NCBI RefSeq assembly: GCF_000407505.1
Contig: NZ_ASWE01000003.1
Location: 62,001-126,000, forward strand
Length of the DNA stretch: 64,000 nucleotides
Source of the DNA: Enterococcus phoeniculicola ATCC BAA-412
GTDB taxonomy: Bacteria > Bacillota > Bacilli > Lactobacillales > Enterococcaceae
Direction of reading: 5' to 3'
This document shows, in pieces, positions 52,754 through 63,060 of this stretch. Position 1 is the first letter of the stretch; each line of letters begins with the position of its first letter. The translations under genes and the position numbers were made by a program. The notes beneath the pieces are model-generated. The model was not told the DNA's origin. It did no database searches and saw only the letters and a list, made by a program, of their open reading frames with translations.

Positions 52754-52911
52754 ATGGTTCATAAATTAAAAACAGATGCAGAATGTTTTAGAGATTTAGC
52801 GTTAGGTTATAAAACGTTTGAGACTAGACAATAGACCATAAATAAGTTAGCGACATGCTATTACTGCAAAGTTTTAATAGAACAACACAAGAATACACTG
52901 GTTTTTGCTAG
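52754..52911 (+). pseudogene. Decayed DUF3850 (ASCH-like) gene
   Basis: ATG at 52754 gives MVHKLKTDAECFRDLALGYK then TFETRQ and a stop; in another frame from about 52853, DMLLLQSFNRTTQEYTGFC continues. Together these match the DUF3850 pattern (H-L-K, a GxKTFEIRKNDR region, GDxLLL-E, YTG). The central RKNDR part is destroyed. The remainder to 53195 shows no gene. Confidence 0.5.
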
Positions 52912-53195
52912 TATTGCGCGTATTTTCGGCAGAAAAGAACATGAAAAAGAATTTGTAAAAAAGACTATGTAATTATGTTCAGTGAATTAATAAAAAGTAG
53001 ATATGTTTAAGACTAGTATTTCAAAGAGGATTATAACTGTATTTATGTTTCTATGTAAGTAGTGCGATATTATTCTTTTCGATATATTTCAGATTTCCAT
53101 ATTGGCTGTTGTAAACATCTTGCACCTTACTTCCAGTTTCTTTCTTAATTCTCATCATCGCCCTGAGCCTGAGCCGTAAAGGCGCATTATACTTA

Positions 53196-53840
53196 TCATG
53201 GAAGGATAGAAAAACTTTTACCATCCCATTTAATAGTAATAATATCGACATTTTTGATTTTAGGTTTTTTTCGCAACATTTCTTTTGAAAACAAATACAG
53301 CAATGTTTTAATAGCAAAAGCATGAGTAACAATCAGGACATTTGGATTATTCAAGTGAATAAGATTATCAGCTGTATCTTTGAGAAAACTTTCCAATCTA
53401 TCCGTAATCATATGAAACGGTTCAACCATACCTGTTATGTCGGATTTATAAATGACCTCATGAACTTCCTGCAGACGAAAATTAAGTTCTGAAAAATCAT
53501 TTTGTATCTGTAATTCATTCATCATACTGGAAATAAACGTAGTATTATTTTCTGCTTCCCAGCAGCCCAAACACCACTCACGGAGTCTTTTATCAGTAAT
53601 AACTTGTAGTTCATTTTGTCCCTGTGCAGTTAATATGGTTTTTCCAGTCTGTAACGCTCTGGATGTATCACTGGAAAATGCAGATGAAAATTGGACATTT
53701 TTTAGTTGCTGTCCTAATTGTGAAGCTGCTTGTATTCCTCTTTCAGTTAATGGGGAATCTGCCCACCCCTGTGCTTTATGTAAATAGTTAAGTAATGTTT
53801 CCCCATGTCGAGTAATATAGAAAGTAACTGTTGAATTCAT
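53196..53840 (-). CDS. Histidine phosphatase superfamily (phosphoglycerate mutase-like) protein
   Basis: 214 residues. Catalytic RHG motif in FYITRHGETLLNYL near residue 11, the second Arg in SSDTSRALQTGKTI near 62, and the second His in NVLIVTHAFAIKTLL near 172. Members remove phosphate from sugar phosphates, nucleotides or proteins. Monocistronic among decayed sequence; no context for a substrate. Confidence 0.8.
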   Translation of the reverse strand: MNSTVTFYITRHGETLLNYLHKAQGWADSPLTERGIQAASQLGQQLKNVQFSSAFSSDTSRALQTGKTILTAQGQNELQVITDKRLREWCLGCWEAENNTTFISSMMNELQIQNDFSELNFRLQEVHEVIYKSDITGMVEPFHMITDRLESFLKDTADNLIHLNNPNVLIVTHAFAIKTLLYLFSKEMLRKKPKIKNVDIITIKWDGKSFSILP

Positions 53841-54169
53841 GTTTTATCCTCCGAAATAATCCTACGTAATTGCTTCACCTTATCGGCAATAGTCGAACCA
53901 AGAAATTACTAACATTGTACCAGAACTACCTGCTCCCAACAACGCTAAAGTAAAAGCGTAACGGCGGAATGTAGATATTAGAAGGAGAATACCCACCTTT
54001 TGTTCTTCGACTTGGAGGTGTTGAAATAAAGCTATCTTCAAGTTCAACATAGAAAGAAATAGTTTGATGGTTAAAGAAGTCTTAGATAAATAGAAAAGTG
54101 AACAATTCTATTAATAAATTGAAAATATGTGTTTGTGAGGTTATCTATCTTTTTAAAAGCAGAATCACA
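53841..54169. other. Gene-free region
   Basis: No gene, repeat or clear promoter recognised between the phosphatase gene and the guaA terminator. Confidence 0.3.
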
Positions 54170-54212
54170 AAAAAATTCCCTGCCAAGAAACATCTTAGCA
54201 GGGTTTTATTTT
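54170..54212. terminator. guaA terminator
   Basis: CCCTGCCAAGA and TCTTAGCAGGG pair with one mismatch; an A run before it (T run on the minus strand) and TTTTATTTT after it make it bidirectional. Confidence 0.75.
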
Positions 54213-54320
54213 GGTAGGGAAAATGGTAGGGAACCATATCATTTTTAATGAAAATCAAGCATTTCATAAGTTGAAAAACGTTGATTTATCGGCATTCCCC
54301 ATTCATATTATGTTGACTCT

Positions 54321-55877
54321 TTATTCCCACTCCACCGTTGCTGGTGGTTTACTCGTAATGTCGTACACGATTCTATTTACGTGTGCGACTTCGTTTACGA
54401 TTCGTACGGAAATTTTTTGCAGTACATCCCATGGGATTCTTGCGAAGTCTGCGGTCATTCCATCGATGGAAGTGACTGCACGGATTCCTACAGTGTAATC
54501 ATACGTACGGCCATCGCCCATTACACCAACGGAACGGATACCTGGTAAAACAGTGAAGTATTGCCAAATGTCACGGTCAAGGCCAGCAGCAGCGATTTCT
54601 TCACGTAGAATGAAATCAGAATCGCGAACGATTTCTAGCTTTTCTTCCGTAATTTCACCGAGTACGCGGATACCTAGTCCTGGTCCAGGGAATGGTTGGC
54701 GCCAAACAATTGAATCTGGCATGCCTAATTGTGTTCCTAACTCACGAACTTCATCTTTGAATAAGGTATTTAAAGGTTCAATTAATTGGAATTGCATATC
54801 TTCAGGAAGACCACCTACATTATGGTGAGACTTGATTGTTTGTGCAGTTTCTGTTCCACTTTCAATCACGTCAGTATACAACGTTCCTTGGGCAAGAAAA
54901 TCGATTCCGTCTAATTTTGTTGCTTCGTCATCAAAAACATAGACAAATTCATTTCCAATAATTTTTCGTTTTTGTTCTGGATCAGAAATACCTTTAAGTT
55001 TATCTAAGAAGCGATCTTTTGCATCAACTTTAATAATATTTAGTCCAAATTTTCCACCTAGACTTTCCATTACTTGGTCAGCTTCCCCTTTACGCAATAG
55101 CCCATGATCAACAAAAATACACGTTAATTGGTCACCAATTGCTTTTTGTAGAAGGACACCAACGACACTTGAATCTACTCCACCTGAAAGACCCAGAAGG
55201 ACTTTTTTGTCTCCGACTTTTTTACGAACTTTTTCAATTTCCATGTCGATGAAATTATCCATTGTCCAGTTGCCAGTACAGCCACAAACATCCATTGCAA
55301 AATGACGCAGTAAATCATTTCCATATTCAGAATGACGAACTTCCGGATGGAATTGTACGCCGTAGAATTTGCGCTCACTGTCTTGGATAGATGCAATAGG
55401 GCAATCTTTACTTGTCGCTACAACTTCAAATCCAGCAGGTGCTTCAGTGACTAAGTCTCCGTGACTCATCCAAACAGTTTGCTTGTTAGGTGTGTCTTGG
55501 AATAAAGCAGCCTGTGCGCTCAATACTTCTAATTCTGCTTTTCCATATTCACGGTTTTTTGCAGGCTCAACTTTTCCGTCTAAGCAGTAGGTAATTAGCT
55601 GCATACCATAACAGATTCCTAAAATTGGAATACCTAGTTCTAAAATCTCAGGGTCAATACGAAAAGCTTTCTCATCGTAAACGCTGTTTGGGCCACCAGA
55701 TAAAATGATTCCTTTTGGCGCCATTTCTTTGACTTCAGCAGCAGTAATTCGGTGGCTTAATAATTCTGAAAAGACTCCAAATTCACGGATACGGCGTGTA
55801 ATTAATTGATTGTACTGACTACCGTAATCTAAAACGATAATCTTTTCAACATTTGTCATGTCGGAAGTGTTCGTCAC
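54321..55877 (-). CDS. guaA: GMP synthase (glutamine-hydrolysing)
   Basis: 518 residues. Makes GMP from XMP, ATP and glutamine. The N-terminal amidotransferase has Cys89 in GICYGMQLI and the His/Glu pair in [12 protein letters not shown] near 176; the ATP pyrophosphatase loop [12 protein letters not shown] is near 230; the C-terminal dimer domain ends KPPATVEWE. The start is GTG, eight bases after AGGGG; the ATG six codons later has no ribosome site. Minus strand, just after coaA in the direction of transcription but probably with its own promoter. Confidence 0.97.
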   Translation of the reverse strand: MTNTSDMTNVEKIIVLDYGSQYNQLITRRIREFGVFSELLSHRITAAEVKEMAPKGIILSGGPNSVYDEKAFRIDPEILELGIPILGICYGMQLITYCLDGKVEPAKNREYGKAELEVLSAQAALFQDTPNKQTVWMSHGDLVTEAPAGFEVVATSKDCPIASIQDSERKFYGVQFHPEVRHSEYGNDLLRHFAMDVCGCTGNWTMDNFIDMEIEKVRKKVGDKKVLLGLSGGVDSSVVGVLLQKAIGDQLTCIFVDHGLLRKGEADQVMESLGGKFGLNIIKVDAKDRFLDKLKGISDPEQKRKIIGNEFVYVFDDEATKLDGIDFLAQGTLYTDVIESGTETAQTIKSHHNVGGLPEDMQFQLIEPLNTLFKDEVRELGTQLGMPDSIVWRQPFPGPGLGIRVLGEITEEKLEIVRDSDFILREEIAAAGLDRDIWQYFTVLPGIRSVGVMGDGRTYDYTVGIRAVTSIDGMTADFARIPWDVLQKISVRIVNEVAHVNRIVYDITSKPPATVEWE

Positions 55878-55946
55878 ATTTATTACCCCTATTCATTTAA
55901 ATTTATCTCAAAGCAAGGAGGTTGTCCTTGTCTCTAAAATGCAAAA

Positions 55947-56870
55947 TTAATACTTACGTAAAAAAATCTCATCAATGATATGATGTTCAGTTTTATGAAG
56001 AATTATATCTGCTCTGCCTCGAGTCGGCAAGATATATTCTTCTAAATTCTTCAAATTCACAGAATTCCAGACATCTTTTGCCATAGCAAAAGCATCTTTA
56101 CGATCGCCAATCGCATATTTATAGTAATAGTTTTCCGGATCACGAAAGGCGGTATCCAATAGTGCCCCAAATCGATCTAGATACCATTTTTCTATCAATG
56201 ATGAATCGGCATCCACATAGACTGAAAAATCAAAGAAGTCACTGACATAAATTTGTTGATTTGCCGGCAGTTGTAAAGTATTTATCCCTTCAACAATCAA
56301 TATATCAGGTTGTTGTATGGTTTCAAATTCTCCCTCAATAATATCATACACATTGTGTGAATAAAGAGGCGCTTTGATTTCTTCTTGGCCAGACTTGACC
56401 TGATTCAAAAATTCAATCAGCTTTTCCATGTCATAGCTCTCAGGAAATCCTTTACGGTCCATAATACCGCGTTCTTCCAATACTTTATTAGGATAAAGAA
56501 ATCCATCCGTTGTAATCAGCTGAACGTTGCGGCGTTTGAAAGTTCGGGAAAGAATCATCTGCAATAAGCGGGCTGTTGTGCTTTTTCCGACAGCAACACT
56601 TCCTGCAATACCAATAATAAATGGCGGGACAGGAACATACTCATGGAGAAATAGTCCTTTACTCACAGTTAAAGATTCAAATTCTTTCATATATAGATGA
56701 ATTAAATGCGTTAATGGCACATAAATATCCTGCACATCCTGCATTGAAATTTGATCGTTAAAGCTTTTTATACTATCTAATTCTTCTTGTGTCAAAGGAG
56801 CGGCACCATTTCGGTAAAATTCCTGCCATTCCTTTCGAGCAATTTGATAGTAATTCATTTTGTCGTCCAT
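55947..56870 (-). CDS. coaA: Pantothenate kinase, type I
   Basis: 307 residues from the ATG five bases after GGGAGG; a start seven codons earlier lacks this. First step of coenzyme A synthesis. Walker A GIAGSVAVGKSTTARLL is near residue 90, with LITTDGFLYPN near 120, KGFPESYDM near 140 and the C-terminal VDFxxYVDADSSLIEKWYLDRF-type region near 215. A short CAAGGA/TCCTTG hairpin follows the gene, before guaA. Confidence 0.95.
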   Translation of the reverse strand: MDDKMNYYQIARKEWQEFYRNGAAPLTQEELDSIKSFNDQISMQDVQDIYVPLTHLIHLYMKEFESLTVSKGLFLHEYVPVPPFIIGIAGSVAVGKSTTARLLQMILSRTFKRRNVQLITTDGFLYPNKVLEERGIMDRKGFPESYDMEKLIEFLNQVKSGQEEIKAPLYSHNVYDIIEGEFETIQQPDILIVEGINTLQLPANQQIYVSDFFDFSVYVDADSSLIEKWYLDRFGALLDTAFRDPENYYYKYAIGDRKDAFAMAKDVWNSVNLKNLEEYILPTRGRADIILHKTEHHIIDEIFLRKY

Positions 56871-57098
56871 GTTATCCTCCCTTACCATCACTCTGATTAT
56901 TTTACCATAAAATAAAACGATTCACCTAACTTTCCTACTGGTTTTCAATGAGAAAAAAGAGAATTTTTGAAAAGAGTCGTATGAACAATTTATTTCTGTT
57001 ATAAATGTTCTTTAATCTTGAAAAATAAAGAAGAAAAGTTGCCTGTCAAACAAAATAAAGGTAGACTAGGCAAGAGAAGAAATGTGGGAGTGAAGACG

Positions 57099-57704
57099 AT
57101 GTCAAATCATTATTATACAGAGCAGCCCGATGTGGCACACGATTTAGAAAAATGGTCATTTGAATTGAAAGGAAAAAGCTTTCAGTTTGTAACAGATAGT
57201 GGTGTGTTTTCAAGAGATACAGTAGATTACGGCTCCAGAGTATTAATTGATGCCTTCACATGGGAAGAATTACCAGAAGGCACAATCTTGGATGTCGGCT
57301 GTGGGTATGGTCCAATCGGCTTGTCCTTAGGCTATGCAAGTAAGTTTCCAATTGAAATGATTGATGTCAATCAACGGGCAGTGGGACTGGCTGAAGGGAA
57401 TGCGAAGCGAAACAGAATCGAGCATGCAGACATTCACCAATCAAACATTTACGAAACGTTGAATCAAAAAGAGTATGCGGCAGTAGTTAGCAATCCACCT
57501 ATTCGTGCAGGGAAGAAAGTTGTTCACGAAATTTTAACGGGTGCGTATCCACTGTTGAAAGTTGGCGGAACGCTGACTATTGTTATTCAAAAGAAACAAG
57601 GCGCACCTAGTGCAGAGAAAAAAATGCTTGAAACCTTTGGCAATGTTGAAATTGTTACAAAAGACAAAGGATACTATATTTTGAAAAGCACGAAAGAAGC
57701 ATAG
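57099..57704 (+). CDS. RsmC-like class I SAM methyltransferase (16S rRNA G1207 N2 type)
   Basis: 201 residues starting MSNHYYTEQPDVAHD, nine bases after GGGAG; 27 further codons upstream are open but lack a site. Motif I is ILDVGCGYGPIGLSLG near residue 64 and the catalytic NPPI motif is VVSNPPIRAGK near 133. It is the short, single-domain RsmC-like form of Firmicutes, likely modifying guanine in 16S rRNA. It is divergent from coaA. Confidence 0.85.
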   Translation: MSNHYYTEQPDVAHDLEKWSFELKGKSFQFVTDSGVFSRDTVDYGSRVLIDAFTWEELPEGTILDVGCGYGPIGLSLGYASKFPIEMIDVNQRAVGLAEGNAKRNRIEHADIHQSNIYETLNQKEYAAVVSNPPIRAGKKVVHEILTGAYPLLKVGGTLTIVIQKKQGAPSAEKKMLETFGNVEIVTKDKGYYILKSTKEA

Positions 57705-58360
57705 TTTGTTCTTTTCGCTAGGTAAATCAAGTAGATTTGTCAGGTAAAGTAACTGAGGTCGTGATAGAAGTGTTCAACTCCGAGAAATAAGAAGGAATTC
57801 GCGAAGATTGCTCCTCAAATCTTTGGAAATTTCAGCTTATTTTCGAAGAGCTACTTCTGTTCTCGCCGTTTATCAAGATTTTACAAAGGTGGGGGGTAAC
57901 TTAATTAGTTATTTCCCACCTTTTTTGTATTAAAGGATATAAGGAAGTACTTAGGCAATCCAATAGGGGATTTTTACCTAGGTAATTGATGGGGAATGCT
58001 CTTTTTTTGTTGAATCAATTTCTGAGCGTTCTGAATTAGTGCGCTTTCCCTTTTCTTGCGACTCGTTGATAGATGAATGATGGAAAACTATTTGCGGTCA
58101 AGTGATGAGTGAATAGCTGTGAGTTAATAGAATAGGATGGATGTCTTTAGGAATGGAATCTAAAAAGTGAACAGGAATGGAAACTGTATAGTTTTTCTTT
58201 GAAAAATCATCAAAAAAAGAAAAAGGGGCTTCTTTTTATAACAAAGAAGTACACGTATAGCCATCCTCATTCTTTATACGAGAGTTAATATTTCGGATAG
58301 CTATTTTTTTCATACGAAATTTGGTACACTGAATGCGAGTTTGAAAAAGGGGTGGAAACG
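57705..58360. repeat. Gene-free region with full-length dispersed repeat, copy C (57755-57926)
   Basis: GAGGTCGTGATAGAAGTG to ACTTCTGTTCTCGCC, then a GGTGGGGGGTAACTTA/AGTTATTTCCCACC hairpin and TTTTTT; nearly the same as copy B at 13227. It likely also ends the rsmC-like transcript. ATAGCCATCC and GGATAGCTAT at about 58257-58307, followed by TTTTTTT, form another terminator-like hairpin before the lacI gene. Confidence 0.65.
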
Positions 58361-59386
58361 ATGAAGTTGACAATCAAGGAGATTGCTGAATTAGCTGGGG
58401 TATCAGTAACGACTGTGTCACAGATTTTAAATAACAAAGGGAGTCGCTTTAGTGAAAGTACACGTGCACGTGTGTTGCAAGTAGTGGAAGAGTATCAGTA
58501 CAAGCCAGATTATTTTGCTTCAAATTTAATTAATCGTCACTCAAAAACAATTGGAATGATTGTCCCTGATGTGACAGATTTCTTCTTTTCAAAAATTATC
58601 GAAGGAGTGGAAAATTACATAAACTCCTTAGGCTATGTCATCATTTTGTGCAATTCTCGTCATAGCCAAGAGAAGGAGAATCAATATCTAGAAGAGCTGG
58701 CACATCGTTCGGTGGATGGCATTTTACTCGCGACACCGAATATTCTATCTGAGGAGCATGCCCTAAATAGTGGGTTTTATAAACATATGCCAATCATGTT
58801 AATTGATAGGGGATTAAATCAACGTGATAATGGTCGTTTACTTGTAAAAGAATATGAAGGCGCTTATCAGGCAGTAGACATGATGATTAAAGACGGACAT
58901 AAGTACATTGGTATGTTAAAAGAGACAACGGGCTATTATCAGCTGGAGGAACGTTTCAATGGTTACCGACAAGCATTAAAGGACAATCGTCTGCCATTTA
59001 CCGGAAGATTTGTGTCTTCAGGAGAGCTAACCGTTTCAGGAGGCTATGAGGCAGCAAAAGAACTACTACAAAAAAATAAAGAGATTACCGCAATCTTTTG
59101 CGGGAATGACGCAATGGCTATCGGGTGTTATCAGGCGATTTATGAAACAGGCAGGAAGATTCCAGACGATATTTCAGTCATTGGGTTTGATGGCTTGAAA
59201 TTATCCGAGTATATTTTCCCGCCACTGACCACTATTCGCCAGCCAAGTTTTGAGATTGGGTACTATGCCGCACAGTTTTTAATTAATGCCATTGAATATC
59301 CAAATCGAAAAATGCCGAATAAAACTTTCGAAACAAAATTAATTATTCGTGAGAGTGTGAAGGTGTTGACAAGTGAAACTGAATAA
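58361..59386 (+). CDS. LacI-family transcription regulator
   Basis: 341 residues from the ATG eight bases after AAAGGGG (GTG three codons earlier is too close). Helix-turn-helix TIKEIAELAGVSVTTVSQILNNKG with hinge at residues 3-60, then a periplasmic-binding-like domain with IGMIVPDVTDFFFSKIIEGV near 62, the GNDAMAIG motif near 248 and VIGFDGLKLSEYIFPPLTTIRQP near 275, as in RbsR/PurR-type proteins. Its position just before the pdp operon suggests a nucleoside- or ribose-responsive repressor of that operon. Confidence 0.85.
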   Translation: MKLTIKEIAELAGVSVTTVSQILNNKGSRFSESTRARVLQVVEEYQYKPDYFASNLINRHSKTIGMIVPDVTDFFFSKIIEGVENYINSLGYVIILCNSRHSQEKENQYLEELAHRSVDGILLATPNILSEEHALNSGFYKHMPIMLIDRGLNQRDNGRLLVKEYEGAYQAVDMMIKDGHKYIGMLKETTGYYQLEERFNGYRQALKDNRLPFTGRFVSSGELTVSGGYEAAKELLQKNKEITAIFCGNDAMAIGCYQAIYETGRKIPDDISVIGFDGLKLSEYIFPPLTTIRQPSFEIGYYAAQFLINAIEYPNRKMPNKTFETKLIIRESVKVLTSETE

Positions 59387-59399
59387 GATATAGTGCGTG

Positions 59400-59424
59400 T
59401 GTAAACGTTTTCTGTAACGTTTGC
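59400..59424. promoter_or_regulatory. cre or LacI-family operators before pdp
   Basis: TGTAAACGTTTTCT (59400-59413) matches the cre consensus except at the last base; GTAACGTTTGC follows at once as a second partial site. CcpA or the LacI-family protein encoded upstream could bind. Confidence 0.6.
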
Positions 59425-59430
59425 TATAAA

Positions 59431-59482
59431 AGGTAAACTGTTTTACTAAAGTGTTTTACCTAATGGTTGATTCATGTATAAT
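59431..59482 (+). promoter_or_regulatory. pdp operon promoter with inverted repeat
   Basis: TTTACC (59455-59460) and TATAAT (59477-59482) are 16 bases apart. AGGTAAA (59431-59437) and TTTACCT (59455-59461) are inverted, with GTAAACTGTTTTAC inside, so the -35 lies within a probable repressor site. Confidence 0.6.
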
Positions 59483-59510
59483 GTGAAAGAAGATTTGGAG
59501 GAATTTCAAA

Positions 59511-60812
59511 ATGAGAATGGTTGATTTGATAGAGAAAAAGCGAAATGGCCTAGCATTAACGAAAGAAGAAATTCAGTTCATCATTGAGGAATACACGAAC
59601 GATGTGATTCCTGATTATCAGATGAGTGCGTTATTAATGGCTATTTTTTATGAAGATATGACCGATGAAGAAATTACCAATCTTACCTTAGCAATGGCTA
59701 ATTCGGGTGAAATCATCGATTTGCGCTCGATTGAAGGGGTTAAAGTAGATAAACACTCTACTGGAGGAGTGGGAGATACCACTACCTTAATTTTAGCGCC
59801 TCTTGTAGCAAGTGTTGGTGCACCTGTTGCGAAAATGTCTGGACGTGGTCTGGGTTATACAGGTGGTACGCTGGATAAGCTTGAATCAATTCCTGGATTT
59901 AAAGTTGAAATTTCTGATGAAGAATTTATTGAAACAGTGAATAAAAGTAATGTAGCGGTAATTGGGCAATCAGGGGATTTAGCGCCTGCTGATAAAAAGC
60001 TTTATGCTTTAAGAGATGTGACTGCAACAGTTGATTCTATCCCGTTGATTGCAAGCTCAATTATGAGTAAAAAAATTGCTGCTGGCGCAAATGCAATCGT
60101 TTTGGATGTAACGACTGGAGACGGAGCATTTATGAAGAGTCTAGAGGATGCAAAACGCCTTGCCCATACGATGGTCCGAATTGGCGCACTTGCCGATCGT
60201 CAAACCATGGCAGTTATTTCAGACATGTCTCAGCCTTTGGGGGAAGCCATTGGAAACAGCTTAGAGGTTGTGGAAGCTATTGAGACACTAAAAGGAAATG
60301 GCCCAGAGGATTTAGTTGAAATGTGTTACGTTTTAGGAAGTCAAATGGTAGTCTTAGCGAAAAAAGCAAAAACGTTAGATGAAGCACGGGCTATGCTAAA
60401 AGAAGCATTGACTTCTGGGAAAGCATTGGATAAATTCCGTGAAATGATACAGAATCAAGGTGGAGACACACGGGTGATTGATCAGCCAGAGATGATTTTA
60501 ACTGCACAATATTCATATGAATTGCCTGCAAAATCAGCAGGAGTTGTCACGAAGTTAGTTGCAAATGAAATTGGGATTGCTGCAATGATGTTAGGCGCTG
60601 GACGTAAGACAAAAGAAGATGCCATTGACCATGCAGTAGGGTTAAAGCTTCATAAAAAGATTGGTGAGACTATTTCTGAAGGAGAGTCTTTGTTGACAAT
60701 TTATAGTAATACAAAAGAAATTGAAGCAGTGAAAGAGTTATTGTATGAAAATATTGAAATCGGTGTGTCAGCGCAAGAACCAAAGCTGATCCATGATATA
60801 ATTACAGAATAA
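59511..60812 (+). CDS. pdp: Pyrimidine-nucleoside phosphorylase
   Basis: 433 residues, family length. Splits uridine, thymidine or deoxyuridine with phosphate. Seen: [19 protein letters not shown] at the start, the phosphate-binding [16 protein letters not shown] near residue 80, [19 protein letters not shown] near 107 and [26 protein letters not shown] near 183. First gene of the nucleoside operon, with deoC 14 bases downstream. Confidence 0.95.
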   Translation: MRMVDLIEKKRNGLALTKEEIQFIIEEYTNDVIPDYQMSALLMAIFYEDMTDEEITNLTLAMANSGEIIDLRSIEGVKVDKHSTGGVGDTTTLILAPLVASVGAPVAKMSGRGLGYTGGTLDKLESIPGFKVEISDEEFIETVNKSNVAVIGQSGDLAPADKKLYALRDVTATVDSIPLIASSIMSKKIAAGANAIVLDVTTGDGAFMKSLEDAKRLAHTMVRIGALADRQTMAVISDMSQPLGEAIGNSLEVVEAIETLKGNGPEDLVEMCYVLGSQMVVLAKKAKTLDEARAMLKEALTSGKALDKFREMIQNQGGDTRVIDQPEMILTAQYSYELPAKSAGVVTKLVANEIGIAAMMLGAGRKTKEDAIDHAVGLKLHKKIGETISEGESLLTIYSNTKEIEAVKELLYENIEIGVSAQEPKLIHDIITE

Positions 60813-60826
60813 GGAGTTGGTAAAAA

Positions 60827-61489
60827 TTGGAATTAAATCAAATGATTGACCACACAATTTTAAAAGCAGATGCAAAAGAAGCAGACGTGCTGCGTATTAT
60901 CGAAGAGGCAAAGCAACATCATTTTTATTCTGTTTGTATTAACCCAACATGGGTGTCTTTAGCTAGTAAAGAACTAAAGGATGAATCTGTTGCGGTTTGT
61001 ACAGTGATTGGTTTTCCATTAGGAGCAAATACATCTGCGACAAAAGCTTTTGAAACAAAAAATGCCATTGAAAACGGAGCAAATGAAGTGGATATGGTCA
61101 TTAACATAGGCGCATTAAAATCAAAACAGTATGATGCTGTCCAAGCAGATATTCAAGCAGTTGTTGATGCAGCAAAAGATAAAGCGTTAGTAAAGGTAAT
61201 TATCGAAATTTCTTTATTATCTGATGAAGAAATCATTAAAGCTTGTGAATTAGCGAAAGCAGCAGGCGCTGATTTTGTCAAAACTTCTACCGGATTTTCT
61301 ACAGGTGGTGCGACAGTGGAAGCCGTGAAAATCATGCGTGCAACAGTGGGACCAGATATGGGCGTAAAGGCTTCTGGCGGTATTCATAATGCAGAAGAAG
61401 CATTGGCAATGGTAGAAGCAGGTGCAAGTCGTATTGGAACAAGTGCAGGCGTTTCGATTGTTTCTGGAACAACTGGAGAAGGCTACTAA
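60827..61489 (+). CDS. deoC: Deoxyribose-phosphate aldolase
   Basis: 220 residues with a TTG start ten bases after AAGGAG; the next ATG is five codons on. Converts deoxyribose-5-phosphate to glyceraldehyde-3-phosphate and acetaldehyde. The opening [11 protein letters not shown], the Schiff-base lysine in [10 protein letters not shown] near residue 125 and the second lysine in [16 protein letters not shown] near 180 are present. Coupled to pdp and cdd. Confidence 0.95.
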   Translation: MELNQMIDHTILKADAKEADVLRIIEEAKQHHFYSVCINPTWVSLASKELKDESVAVCTVIGFPLGANTSATKAFETKNAIENGANEVDMVINIGALKSKQYDAVQADIQAVVDAAKDKALVKVIIEISLLSDEEIIKACELAKAAGADFVKTSTGFSTGGATVEAVKIMRATVGPDMGVKASGGIHNAEEALAMVEAGASRIGTSAGVSIVSGTTGEGY

Positions 61490-61504
61490 ATGGAGGAAAA
61501 GCGG

Positions 61505-61894
61505 ATGGAGCAAGAATGGAAGGATATCGCAATTGCTGCCTTAGATAAAGCGTATGTTCCGTATTCTCATTTTCCAGTTGGTGCGTGCTTAGTGACCAAG
61601 GATGGAAAAACGTATCAAGGAATCAACATTGAGAATGCCTCTTTTGGTCTGTCCAATTGTGCAGAAAGAACGGCATTTTTTAAAGCGGTCTCTGAAGGAG
61701 AAAAAGAATTTATTCATTTAGTAGTAGCAGGACATACCCCAGAACCAATTTCACCATGTGGCGCCTGTCGACAAGTGATGGCAGAATTTTGTGATCCAGA
61801 TATGCCAGTGACCTTGTTAGGTGATAATCAGGTTGAAACGCAGATGACGGTTCGGGAATTACTACCGTATGCATTTACGGAAAAAGATTTATAA
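61505..61894 (+). CDS. cdd: Cytidine deaminase
   Basis: 129 residues from the ATG eight bases after GGAGG; an ATG five codons earlier overlaps that site. Small tetrameric type. Substrate motif NIENASFGLSNCAERTAFFKA with zinc Cys and catalytic Glu near residue 52, and the second zinc pair SPCGACRQVMAEF near 83. Turns cytidine to uridine for pdp. Confidence 0.95.
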   Translation: MEQEWKDIAIAALDKAYVPYSHFPVGACLVTKDGKTYQGINIENASFGLSNCAERTAFFKAVSEGEKEFIHLVVAGHTPEPISPCGACRQVMAEFCDPDMPVTLLGDNQVETQMTVRELLPYAFTEKDL

Positions 61895-61956
61895 ACCTTG
61901 TTCAATTCAGTCATAGACTGTTGAAAAAAACTCATAATATAGGGGGCTTTACAGAA

Positions 61957-63060
61957 ATGAAAAAAGCAAAATTATTTGGTCTTGGTGCGGTGGCATTAAC
62001 AGCGGCACTTGTGTTAGGCGCGTGTGGAAAAGGCGGAACAGATTCTACAGATTCAACTGGTGGAAGTGCATCAGGAAAGACAGATGCCGAACATAGTGTT
62101 GTTATCGTAACAGATGTTGGCGGAGTAGACGACCGTTCATTTAACCAATCTGCTTGGGAAGGTCTTCAAGCTTGGGGAAAAGAGCACGATATTTCTAGAG
62201 GCGCAAACGGCTATGACTTTATTCAGTCAGATGATGCATCTCAGTACACAACAAATGTGGATTCAGCAGTCTCTCAAGGGTTTAAAACAGTCTTTGGTAT
62301 TGGATACTTACTAAAAGATTCAATTGCAGCTGGAGCAACAGCCAATCCAGATGTAAACTTTGCTTTAATTGATGATGTCATTGAAAATCAAGACAATGTT
62401 GTTTCTGCAACATTTAAAGATAATGAAGCAGCTTACCTAGCAGGATATGCAGCAGCCTACACAACAAAAACAGATAAACTAGGCTTTATCGGCGGGGAAG
62501 AAGGCGTAGTAATCGATCGCTTCCAAGCTGGATTTGAAAAAGGCGTAGCAGATGCTGCGAAAGAATTGAAAAAAGATATTAAAGTTGATGTGAAATATGC
62601 AGCTTCATTTGGTGATTCAGCAAAAGGAAAAGCATTAGCAGCGGCAATGTATCAAGGTGGAGTAGATATTATTTATCATGCTTCAGGCGGTACAGGAGCG
62701 GGTGTCTTCCAAGAAGCGAAAGCATTGAACGAAGCAGGCGACAAAGATAAAGTTTGGGTTATCGGCGTAGATAGCGACCAACAAGATGAAGGAAAATACA
62801 AAAATAAAAAAGAAGGAAAAGATGATAATTTTACTTTGACTTCTACACTTAAAGGCGTGGGTGCTGCAGTAGAAGATATTTCTACTCGTGCACTAGAAGG
62901 AAAATTCCCTGGTGGAGAACATTTAGTTTATGGCTTGAAAGATGGCGGAGTAGATTTAACTGATGGATTCCTTTCAGATGAAGCAAAAACTGCCGTAGCC
63001 TCTGCAAAAGAAAAAGTAATTGCGGGCGACGTTGAAGTACCAGAAGCACCAGCTAAGTAA
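61957..63060 (+). CDS. BmpA/PnrA-type nucleoside-binding lipoprotein
   Basis: 367 residues starting MKKAKLFGLG, after AGGGGG. Lipobox VLGAC (Cys23), then a basic-membrane-protein fold: VIVTDVGGVDDRSFNQSAWEGL near residue 50, DFIQSDDASQY, NVVSATFKDNEAAYLAGYAAAY near 147 and GFIGGEEGVVIDRFQAGF near 175. Captures nucleosides outside the membrane for the ABC transporter that begins at 63266. Part of the pdp-deoC-cdd series. Confidence 0.9.
   Translation: MKKAKLFGLGAVALTAALVLGACGKGGTDSTDSTGGSASGKTDAEHSVVIVTDVGGVDDRSFNQSAWEGLQAWGKEHDISRGANGYDFIQSDDASQYTTNVDSAVSQGFKTVFGIGYLLKDSIAAGATANPDVNFALIDDVIENQDNVVSATFKDNEAAYLAGYAAAYTTKTDKLGFIGGEEGVVIDRFQAGFEKGVADAAKELKKDIKVDVKYAASFGDSAKGKALAAAMYQGGVDIIYHASGGTGAGVFQEAKALNEAGDKDKVWVIGVDSDQQDEGKYKNKKEGKDDNFTLTSTLKGVGAAVEDISTRALEGKFPGGEHLVYGLKDGGVDLTDGFLSDEAKTAVASAKEKVIAGDVEVPEAPAK

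Noticed and set aside
54211-54498. Plus-strand frame over the 3' end of guaA
   Set aside because: It lies antisense to a conserved housekeeping gene and starts in its terminator.
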